A stretch of DNA of 64,000 bases. Source: Termitomyces sp. T153 (lineage: Eukaryota; Basidiomycota; Agaricomycetes; Agaricales; Lyophyllaceae). The number at the start of each line of letters is the position of its first letter. Positions within the stretch are counted from its first letter, which is position 1. Of the stretch, positions 55,101 through 64,000 are shown piece by piece. Below the pieces are notes generated by a model. That model had not been told where the DNA came from, did no database searches, and saw nothing but the letters and a program-made list of their open reading frames with translations. The stretch is taken from positions 1 through 64,000 of the forward strand of contig JACKQL020000017.1 of assembly GCA_018296165.2 (NCBI GenBank), written 5' to 3'. The position numbers and the translations under genes are program-made.

Positions 55101-56172
55101 ATGAATGGACTATGCTGGTGTGAGTTTTGTTGCTGTTCTTTCACCAGGTAAACATCGAGTTCATCTTTGGCTCTAAAGGGGTATCTTTGGTCATAAGTTC
55201 TTACATTCATGCAGGTAAGCTTGACCAGTCTCTATTCCTGGTAATATTTCTCCTGTGTGTAAGAAAATTATCTGATCATGTTCCGAGATCTAGAATAGAT
55301 AAAGGCCTTTATCCTCAAAAGTTCGATGTGGATCTGTACAACCACTTGTATCTGTTTGTCCCTTATCTTTCTTTATCTCTTTATCTTATTATCTTATTAT
55401 CTTATCTTATCTTTCTGATTTCTGTTTCTTACCTTACATCTGAATAAGTGTCAATACAACCATTTGTATATGTATGTCCATTGTACTCTCCACCTCAATG
55501 GGTTTCCCATAGTTTATGTAATCATTCTTGTTATCTTATCTTGTTCTTTTCACTTATTTGCTTATTCCTTATCTTACATCTGAATCTGAACAAGTGTTGA
55601 TACAACCATTTGTATATGTCCATTCACTCAACAGGGTTTCCTATGGTTCATGTAATCATGAACTCATACTTTTTATAATCAAATGATCACACTGATATGC
55701 GAGTCTCAACACAGAGACTGATGGAGGTAGTAATAAAAGTCTTCAGTATAACAAAACAGGCTGAAAACTGTAAGCTGAAAAATGTCAAAAACAGTAGAGA
55801 AATCACCCCAGAAAAAGCCCACTCTAAAGAAGAACTGGCCAAAGAATACTACACATCTAACAAGCCACCATCAAATAGATTAGATGGTGGTGATTGCTGA
55901 GTAAGTGGCTGTGCTAGGCCAAGACAGCATATTCCATGCCTTGGCATGGATCAGTCATCAAGGACTACACATCCTAAGTACTCCAGAAAACTCGCTCATG
56001 AATACCTGCACAATAACAATATGTGTCCCTTGTTCCCTGACAGCTGAAAAACTTGCAAGGAACCTTTGTTAAAAAACTCACAAAACCATATGCACTCAAG
56101 AGCAAGGAGAAAAGAAGAGACAAACACAAAATATACTTGTCAGCTAACCAGTTACAACAACTCACCAAAAAC
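55101..56172. other. low-complexity and relic DNA
   Basis: (TTATC)n-type simple sequence near 55365-55430, an imperfect repeat of AACCA(C/T)TTGTAT(A/C)TG (55330, 55455, 55605), and an inverted family-3 fragment near 55760-55800. A 67-residue ORF at 55697-55900 overlaps that fragment and is not supported as a gene. Confidence 0.4.
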
Positions 56173-56542
56173 TGTCAGGGGACTTCCATTTCCAACCTCT
56201 GCAACCTATTCCAGCATCTCCACAGGTTTTTTGATGTCTCTGGGGCTCATTCCAGAACCTCAGAAATCTCTGGCAAACTGCAGAGTTCTCTATATTACCT
56301 CACCAATCATTGTCCAAGGGTTAGGACTAGCTCCAGCCTTCTATACAGTAGTTCCCACACCTCCACCACCCACTGATGTGCCACACTGAGCAGCAGGAAT
56401 TCTTAGACTTGTTCTCTTTGGATTCCCCTCTGCTAGATGATTAGTTACTAATTGTATTGTCATCTACTCCTGCTAATATACTTTGGATTCCCCTCTGCTA
56501 GCTGTGTGACTCCAATTGGCTGCCCCAGAGGTTGCCCTTACA
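56173..56542 (+). repeat. Gypsy-2 LTR, internally deleted
   Basis: TGTCAGGGGACTTCC to GGTTGCCCTTACA, 370 bp. The self-primer AGACTTGTTCT is at 56405-56415. Directly after the LTR comes GCAGAACAAGTCTCC, the complementary primer-binding site. Confidence 0.75.
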
Positions 56543-56639
56543 GCAGAACAAGTCTCCCAAAACTGGTCTGGAAGCCCCTCATAGTCACAAGAAACCTCTG
56601 CACTGCTATCTGTTGCTTCCCCACTGGGATTAAGCACTG

Positions 56640-57437
56640 CAGAGTTCTATGTCTCAGCTTGCCAACCCAGACACACCCTGGGTGGCCCCAGCCATGCAGA
56701 ACAAAGCCTGGACTCATCTACTACACCTAGAAACTTGGGTGCAATTAATGCAATTATCTCTCACCCACCATACAACTAAACTCTCTACCCTCCACCAAAC
56801 CACAGATCTTATCTCCCAGTTGCTCCAGGCACTCCTCAAATGCCTAACTCCTACTCCCACACCTCCTCTGGCTGCAGAACCAGCCCTGACTGCATCTGCA
56901 TCTGTCTCCATAGCTCTGGTGACCCTATAGCCACAGATCTTGTGCCCCATGCAACCAGATGCATACAATGGTGCTTGCTCTGGCAGGGAATGTTTCCTCC
57001 AATCCTGCCTCACCTACATCCACCTCAGTAGGGATGCCTTCAACTCCAACACATTGAAAATAGCCTAGGTACTGTTGTACATGAAGACTGGACATGCCTC
57101 CACCTATGCATTACAAGTTTTCTGTCACTCTAGAGGTGTTGGAAGTTTCCTGCACTGGGCTGCCTTCAAGAAGGACTTCCATGCAGAGTTCTTCCTGCTA
57201 GACCCCTGCCAAGACTGCAGTCTTGACACTACATGACAGGAAGCAATATGGACAAGGGAAGCATATGCTGGATAAGAACATTGACTTGTACTGAGCTCTG
57301 GTTGAGCAGGCTGCCTACCCCAATGGCCTTTAGTTATGCCTCACTGATGGCCTGCACCCTGCACTGATGGAATGCATTGACAATCTTGCAGAGGGCCACC
57401 CAGACAATGAAAAGATTGCTTCATGGTATGAGGTGGC
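56640..57437 (+). pseudogene. Gypsy-2 gag, truncated by a Gypsy-1 LTR
   Basis: The plus strand reads TTDLISQLLQALLKCLTP, LLYMKTGHASTYALQVFCHS, FKKDFHAEFFLLDP and DGLHPALMECIDNLAEGHPD. It is broken by several stops and cut at 57438, where a Gypsy-1 LTR begins. It is oriented with the LTR at 56173. Confidence 0.7.
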
Positions 57438-58387
57438 TGTCACGACCTGCTCCCTAGACCCTGACACCGCCCCCAGCCCCCCCCTTCAATGCTCCACCAA
57501 ACTCCCCAACCCTTGTCCACCCTCCGCGCCCACTTCAGGCAACTCCGACACTTCTTTGGCAGACCCCAACGGCTCCTTGATCAACTCTGACGCCTTCTCC
57601 GCAGCAGTTGATGCATCCCCTGAATTCCCCTGGACTCCCGAGGCTTTCCCTGACCCCAGAACAATCTGCTTTCCAACTGATCCCATCAGAATGTCACTGC
57701 GGCCTGTTCCAAGATTGCACCCAACAACCGTCGACTCCACGCAGTTCCATCAAGCCGCCGCCATCTCCTCTGCCCTCTGGAGCTGCCCAGTAGCAGGTAT
57801 ATAAGTGGTAGAAGAACCCCTAGTACTTTAGTCTTGATATTGCATTTACTGGTTTCCCATGTCTTGTCTTTTGTCTTGCCCCTGTCTCTATTTTTAGTTT
57901 CAAATCTATCTCTGTTCTCTGTCTCATCTCGCCTCATCTCTGCCTTGTCTTGACCATGTATAGTTCCTTTGTCTTCCTAAATCCCTTTCATCTCCAATGA
58001 CAGTATGAACTCCGCGCACACGCTATGACCCAAACATTTCTACGACAACCCCTGACCTCACTCCCACTCAGCCCAGGAACACCTCACATCTTAGCAATCT
58101 TCCGTCAAACCCCCGGCTCCGCCCCCATCAACTGCAAAGCCCCCAATTACCCCGCATTCTAATTGCAAGCCCATGAACTTGCTCCGGCACTCGCCCGGGT
58201 CCATGACGAATATACTTGATCTTAGACACCCCCGAGCCGCTCCGGACTTGCTCGGTCCACCCCTAGCTCCCCCTTGCAAGTCACTCCACGTTGATACTGG
58301 ACGCTTGGTTATAAGCGCAGGACATCGCATCCGCCTAGTAAGGACTCGCCAGTGTAGCTGGGCCCTCATCATCAGCGGAACCTGACA
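57438..58387 (+). repeat. Gypsy-1-type LTR (array copy 1)
   Basis: 950 bp, TGTCACGACCTGCTCCC to GCGGAACCTGACA, CpG-rich. TATATAAG is at 57798 and AGTCTTGATATT at 57830. Confidence 0.92.
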
Positions 58388-58400
58388 TAATATCAAGACT
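58388..58400 (+). other. self-primer-type primer-binding site
   Basis: TAATATCAAGACT immediately after the LTR, identical to the site in the intact Gypsy-1. It is complementary to the LTR's AGTCTTGATATT at 57830. Confidence 0.7.
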
Positions 58401-58419
58401 CCCCCTTACTCTGTTCTCG

Positions 58420-59127
58420 ATGTCTGCATACAACCCCGCCGGCTACCTAACCAATGTCTATGGTTGACTGGTACCGGAAAACCCCTACACCCCATTCTAT
58501 TCAGGCCCTCCCACGGATCAGTACGTTCCCTGTCACTGGACCCCTGACCCCAACCAGGCATTCTACGCCCCCTCCATCAGCCAGGGAATACCTCCGGGCT
58601 GGCGCCGCCCTCCCGCGTTCTCTGCTGATGGCAACAACCCCCGCCTGTACCCCAGAGGGTATTCCGCAGCGCCCCCCAACACTGCCTACCTTCCCCCTGC
58701 CCACTACTATGTGTACCCAGTCCCCGCCGCAGCCCCGACCCCTCTGGGGCCTATGGACAATGATTCCCCCCCTCATATGCCAATCCCCGCTCAAGCCCCT
58801 CCTTCTCCCAGGCAGCAAAGGGTCAAAGTCTACACCCAACAATGTGATGAAGTCCTCCGCTTCCTCCGCCTCTCTCCCATGGAGTTTGCAAGATGCACCC
58901 GCACCCTCCTCACCAACCTAGGCTACCCTGACACTTCCGCAACTCTGGAAGTCTGGGCGGATCGACTCCTCAATTTCCACAAGCGCTATCTGCAAGGAAA
59001 CCTCCCGGAGACTACACAAGGCACCCTGGGCATTGACGATAACTTACAGAACAAACTCTGTGCATTGGTCAAAGAAATCCACACCAGCCCAAACCCCTGC
59101 CCCTTCAAAGATCCTCTAGACCCCGCC
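58420..59127 (+). pseudogene. gag: truncated Gypsy-1 gag fused to an LTR
   Basis: Opens MSAYNPAGYLTNVYG, then a TGA where the intact gag has Arg. It continues PNQAFYAPSISQGIPPGWRR, RTLLTNLGYPDTSATLEVWA and EIHTSPNPCPFKDPLDPA. At that point (59127/59128) an LTR begins with no polypurine tract. About two thirds of the N-terminal gag is present; the knuckle part and all of pol are absent. Confidence 0.85.
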
Positions 59128-60276
59128 TGTCACAACCCGTCCCCTGGACCCCTGCACATCGTCCAGCAACCCCCCGATTCCCCAAAAACCCCCAACGCTC
59201 TGCTGAACTGCCACCCATGCCCCGCGCCTATTTCGGCTAACTCCGATGCCTCCCCGGCTAACTCTGATGGCCCCCTGGCCAACTCCAATGGCCCCCTGGT
59301 GAACTTCAACGCCTTCCCTGCAGCCACTGACACTCACCCTGGATCTCCTGAACCCCGAGAACCACCCCCGCTATTCCCGATCTTCACCACCCATCATCAA
59401 CTCAACACCCTGGTTCCTCCGACCCATTCTGGAGTATCACGACAACCTCGGGACGACCCGCATTCCCAAATGATCCCATCAATGTATCAGCACAGCCTGA
59501 TCCTCGATCGCAACCGACACCTGCCCACTCCATCAAGCTCCACCAAGCCCCGCCACCGCAGCCAACGTACCCCAAAGTTCTCTGGTAGTCAGTATATAAG
59601 CCGTCGAGTAGCTCTTCATACTCTAGTCTTGATATTGCTTAACGTTACCTATGGTCTGATTGTTTCCTTTTCGTGTTCCATGTTTCGTGTTTCGTGTCTC
59701 GTTTCCTTATCTCAGTCTCCCGGTCTTGTCTCATCTCCATTTCGTTATTGTTCTCATTATTGTTTCGTATCTCTATTTCGAATCTACTCTTGTCCTATAT
59801 CAACCCCATCCCATTTCGTCTGACGCTGTCTCGGTGACTCCGTCTGACCATTGTGCCCAAGTCTTCATCAACCCTAACGACCTCACGAACTCCGCGATTA
59901 CAATTACAAACCCCGACACTCCTTTACCAGGTCCAAACCTCACTCTTCGCTCAGTCCCAGACTCCATCGGCTCCAAATGATCTCCCATCAAACCCCGGCT
60001 CCGTTCCCATTGATCACACAGCCACCTACTCCCTTGCTTCCGCGAATCTCCTGTACGGCCTTCTGCCTAACCCCGCCAAGACCGTCCCGTTTCCTCACAA
60101 TCTGACTTCTCCGGACCTTCCCGGATCTGTCTGGATCGCATCCCCCCAACTACCCGCACAAGCCACCAGGACCCGGAACACCTTTGAGTGTTCGGTTACC
60201 AGTGCAAGGGGATCATGCCCGCCTAGTAAGGACTCGCCCAGTGCAGCTGAGCCCCTGGGGTCAGCGGAACCTGACA
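59128..60276 (+). repeat. Gypsy-1-type LTR (array copy 2)
   Basis: 1149 bp, TGTCACAACCCGTCCCC to GCGGAACCTGACA. TATATAAG is at 59593 and AGTCTTGATATT at 59625. The following 13 bp (60277-60289) are the self-primer site TAATATCAAGACT. Confidence 0.92.
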
Positions 60277-60867
60277 TAATATCAAGACTCTACCTTACCC
60301 CGTCCGTGATGCCCGCATTATCTCCGCACACACGATCAAATAACTCCAATGTCTATAGTCTACCCGTGCCTGGAAACCCTTCTGATTCATATGGCCCTGC
60401 CCAACTTGCTGAGGGACATTGAGTCGCGGATCTGACACCAAACGTCCCCTCTGCTCCGGTTACTTCCATACAATGGCTCCCCCACAGACACCCTCCCCAA
60501 CTCACACCCAACTCCCAACCCCTCGTGCAAACCGTCAAATCATCTTCCACCCCACTCTTACACTCTCTGCCAACTCCGCTCTCTCGCACAAAGTTGGCCC
60601 CGACATCACCCAAAGAATAACATCCTAAAGCCTGGCGACCATCCGATCAAATGAGCAACAAGGTCTCCGGCACCGCACCAGCCCTCCGACCAACAATAAC
60701 GCCAACCCGCCGCGGAACAGTCACCCACTGCACGAGGATCGCCAGCTACGAAGAGACCACTGAGAACGCGCTTCCCCGAAGCCCGCCTGTGGATCCACCA
60801 GCCCACCAGCAACCCCGCAGACCGATGAACGCGACTAATCACTGACAACGTCACCGAACCCTATTAT

Positions 60868-60924
60868 CGACCCCCTCCAAGGAACAAAACCCTCCGACCC
60901 CCTCCAAGGAACAAAACCCTCCGA
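60868..60924. repeat. 27-bp tandem duplication
   Basis: CGACCCCCTCCAAGGAACAA plus AACCCTC is repeated once exactly, with a 27-bp period. Confidence 0.9.
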
Positions 60925-62930
60925 CAACTAGCCCCGAAACCACCGAAATCAAGCTCGACCCAACAACCCCAACCACAGGACAAGAACCTCAGACCTAGGC
61001 TATGCTCCAACCCCATGACCTGCTTCCGGACCTCGATCGATCGGCCGTCACCTCTGCCCAACAAATGAAGGGGCCCTGACTCCCCCGACCCCGACAACCC
61101 CGGAACAAGACCAAAACATCCCCGAGCCTCTAGACGTTAATAAGGAGAACCACGGCACCCCACTCCCGACAAGGGACAACTCCGGACCACGCCGCTATTT
61201 CACCACCCTCCCCCACACAATCCGGAGCCCCTGACAATGAGGACCCTGGACGCCAAAACCCCCCCGCATGCCACCCCCGAGCTTAAACTCCACCACCAGA
61301 CTATGCCACCTCCCACGAAGGAATCCCCAGCATAGGAGCCACCCCGAACTAACTATAGGAAAAAGGACCCTATATGAAGTAGTTCCCTAAGTACTCTAAA
61401 TTTGCTGACATGTTCATATAAGGGAGGGAGAAGCCCCACCCTCACCCAGAAAACAACGATCGGCCGATTAAGCAACCTGATGACCCAAAGGGCACACGCT
61501 CCGATATCCTCAAAGGACCTCCCCCACCTGGCCCGATGACCCAAACAACCCCGCGCCAGCCCAAACTGCCTGACCCAGACCCTCCGAACCCTTCAACACA
61601 GCTCCAGACCCTGGTGGCACGACTCCAGGGCCTCCGCTCTGACCACAACATTTGATCAAGAGAACTCACGACGCCAGCTCGACAATGATGCCCTGGTAGC
61701 CCCAACTCTGCAACAAAAAATCACCACCCACTCCGAATCCTGCCCCTACGCTGGAATATGTCCACCAAACAGGGACCACATCATCGGAGCATCCAGAAAA
61801 GCGAGCGGTGCCTCTCCCCACTGACACCTCCACACTTGCAACAATCTCCGGGCCGCTCCGGGAACACGAATGAAGAATGCCTCGACCCTGCTGCGACTCC
61901 CGGGGAGCCCCACTCCAGTGTCTCCCCGCGGCTGACCTCCCCGCTGCCCCAACAACCGTGAACAACCAACAAAACCCCCACCGAGTGACCCTTGTGTCGA
62001 ATCCGGGACCACCCACTCCTTCCCCAATGAAGGAACCACCGACCCCCAGACCTCCGAACTCAAGGAAGTATCAGAAATATGTAAGACTCCTCTGTCCGTC
62101 TTGGGACTTACCTTTGGTCAGGAAAGCAATGTCACGTAGATGACCCGGAACCTCAAATTTCAGCCCCGGACCCGAAGGAACTGGTCGGGACTGATCACCC
62201 CGCATCCTGCCCCCTTGGTCATCAACACCCCGGAGCACACCAAAGCACCACCCGAAACATGCCCGCCCACAGGTGCAACACTCCGGAACACAACCCTGAC
62301 CCGGACCAACTATGCCGCGAGGACGAACATCGCCTCACTGAACCCCGCCAATGAAGAAGGCCCCGCCACCCTCGCCCCCAGTGCCGGCATAAGGGCCAGA
62401 CCATGGGAAGAACCCCATTACCCCCCGCCAACCACACTGCCAAGACAACTAAAGCCCCAAACCCGTTGGGCACCGTGAAAGATTTGAAGGCCCACCCTCC
62501 GATATCAATACGGCGCACATCCCCACCACAGACAAAGAGAACCCCTACATCCCCAGTTGGAATTTCCGAGAATTGAACTCAATGACACCGCCCGAAATGC
62601 CACAGAACCCCACCAGAGAACTCCCACCACCCCCGCCGGACCTTGGGAGCCCTCCCTGTGATGCCCCGCCCCGTCCCAACAAACCCCGGGACTAACCAGC
62701 ACAGACGGCACTAGCGGGCGTAAACCCTGCCTCTGGACTCACTAGGGATTCAACTCCCTCTCACACCCCTGCGTGTTTCGCTTACTTCGCCCTCATACAA
62801 AACTAAAACCTCACTTCGCACACCCAGGGACCAAGAAAAGGGCATGTTTTGCGTACAAAAAAAATTATATACAACCAGGCGAGGGAGGCAGCAAGTCTGA
62901 GAGCAACAAGAAACAAGGCCCACACCCATC

Positions 62931-63786
62931 TCACTCCCTCCCCAGACCCACCAGCAACCCAACCCCCAGGTCAACTTCCATCTGGGCCTGCACCACCGCT
63001 AAGACCTCCACCAACCCCGGCAACCCCTCCCCCACGTCAGCCGCCACCTCCCACCACGATCCCGGGGCCACCGCATTGCGTCGCCGATGCCCCGCCAACA
63101 ACCTCTCCAGTCGCGCCATCCCCTGCTGCAACTCTGGAGGCTGGACTGCGGACCCCTGCATCAACCCGTCCTGAATTGACGCAAACGCCATGGAGGCACC
63201 GTCCAAGAGGACCCGATGCTCCCGCACCCAGCCTAAACCCAGAAAATGAACCGTCAGTAACGAATGGAGGAACAGGAGACAACTCACGAAGGATCCTTGC
63301 GCGCCCCAAAGCGGCCTCGTTGGCCAACCAATCCTCCCTCCACCTCGCCGCCTCCAGCTCTGCCCACAACGCATCCCCCTCTGGAGCTCGTCCCCGCCCC
63401 TCCACCTCCCCCGTGGGCTGCCCCTCCATCTGCGCCAGACACTCCTGCAAGCCCCGCACCTCTAACGCTCGCTCCCTCGCCACGCGCACCGAAGTGTTCC
63501 TCTCCCGCTCCACTGCTTCCTTCTCCGTCCACGCTATGTCACGGTCCTCCCTTGCCCATCGGAGCTCGCCCTCCCATACTGCCAACGACGTCGTCAAAGC
63601 CTCCACCTGCTTGCAAAGAAAGACCTCCGTGATTGAAGGAATCGGCGTGGGGGAACTCAACGACTGTTCCAAGGGGATGCCTGGGACAGGAGAAAAAAGA
63701 GACAACTCCGGAGGTCCCGCCAACGACTCGCGCCCACGTGGCCTCTTGCTGGGTCCCGCCCCCAAGGGTGGGGAGGCTCGACGCAT
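62931..63786 (-). pseudogene. Gypsy-1 antisense gene, 5'-truncated
   Basis: The minus strand begins inside the gene at GAGPSKRPRGRESLAGPP, matching GPSKRAWGEQVMGGPP of the intact copy. It continues through the coiled coil (REDWLANEAALGRARIL versus REEWLANEAASGRQGVL). A GTGAGT...GGGTTTAG intron of 55 nt (63233-63287) sits at the same codon as intron 3 of the intact gene, and WVREHRVLLDGAS follows (versus WAREHRILLDRAS). It ends in LLAGHRRRNAVAPGSWWEVA, close to the intact tail. The zinc-cluster exons and start are deleted and replaced by a gag fragment. Confidence 0.75.
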
Positions 63787-63848
63787 TGTTCAAAGAAATC
63801 CACACCAGCCCAAACTCCTGCCCCTTCAAAGATCCTCTAGACCCCGCC
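63779..63848 (+). pseudogene. gag fragment fused to LTR
   Basis: Reads EIHTSPNSCPFKDPLDPA, then the LTR starts at 63849. The junction is the same as at 59127/59128, and both lack a polypurine tract. Confidence 0.85.
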
Positions 63849-64000
63849 TGTCACGACCCGTCCCCTGAACCCCCACACATCGCCCATCAACCCCCCGAAC
63901 CCCCAAAAAAACCCCGATGCTCCACCGAACTTCCGCCCATGCCCCGCGCCTATTTCGGCTAACTCCGACGCCTCCCCGGCTAACTCCGGCCTCCCCAGCT
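63849..64000 (+). repeat. Gypsy-1-type LTR (array copy 3, cut by window end)
   Basis: Starts TGTCACGACCCGTCCCC and follows array copy 2 closely for the 152 bp visible. Confidence 0.9.

Larger units (their letters stand above)
60277..63848 (+). mobile_element. internal region of a non-autonomous Gypsy-1 derivative
   Basis: Between two same-orientation LTRs (59128 and 63849) lies a C-rich internal domain with a primer-binding site but no gag-pol. 60290-62900 has only short ORFs in every frame and a 27-bp tandem duplication. The 3' part holds a truncated antisense gene (63786-62931, minus) and a 70-bp gag fragment before the next LTR. This fits a large non-autonomous (LARD-like) derivative. Confidence 0.65.

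Noticed and set aside
60290..62900. Many 60-130-residue ORFs on both strands of the C-rich internal region
   Set aside because: They overlap in all frames, show strong base-composition bias and no domains; they are expected by chance in this composition.

Overview
The window reads as chromosomal DNA of a filamentous basidiomycete, most likely an Agaricomycete. The support is 49-62 nt introns with GT...AG ends, chromodomain Ty3/Gypsy elements, Ty1/Copia, a LINE, a Plavaka-type (CACTA) transposase, and a fungal-type alpha-kinase pseudogene. No genus can be named from the sequence alone. Most of the 64 kb is nested transposon sequence. Old copies are almost free of CpG and rich in TpG/CpA, while three stretches keep CpG: about 11.45-15.4 kb, 26.88-37.71 kb and 52.53-55.1 kb, plus the young right end from 57.4 kb.

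Layout: 1-7.5 kb is the end of a Gypsy-1 LTR, then a decayed minus-strand chromovirus (Gypsy-2) that carries two later insertions. 7.5-11.3 kb is gene-free relic DNA with two tRNA-derived SINE-like units. 11.45-15.1 kb is a CpG-normal island with one candidate secreted-protein gene and one unknown ORF (14215-14799). A Gypsy polyprotein C-terminus lies beside that ORF, and a short inversion appears to cut both. 15.4-17.3 kb is a decayed Gypsy-1 copy. 18.2-25.5 kb is an alpha-kinase pseudogene split by a Copia element. 25.8-37.7 kb is a solo-LTR-like repeat into which a complete Gypsy-1 element inserted (26881-37713, two 1000-bp LTRs, 5-bp duplication TTATC). 37.7-52.5 kb holds relics: a second antisense ORF with an intron, an integrase-like fragment, LINE pieces, a Plavaka transposase and several Gypsy-1 and Gypsy-2 LTRs. 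52.5-55.1 kb is host DNA with a small heat-shock protein gene. 56.2-64 kb is a Gypsy-2 fragment followed by a tandem LTR-internal-LTR-internal-LTR array of Gypsy-1 derivatives.

The most interesting system is inside Gypsy-1. Between pol and the 3' LTR, on the strand opposite to gag-pol, lies a spliced gene of four exons and three introns of 51, 49 and 51 nt. Its product has a Zn2Cys6-like cysteine cluster, a basic patch and a coiled coil. The same gene, with introns at the same sites, is recognisable in the decayed copy at 16.6-17.3 kb and, 5'-truncated, in the derivative at 62.9-63.8 kb that lacks pol. Antisense placement explains how introns survive an RNA replication cycle. Gypsy-1 and Gypsy-2 both look self-primed (Tf1/sushi style): the predicted 5' end of the transcript is complementary to the primer-binding site beside the LTR.
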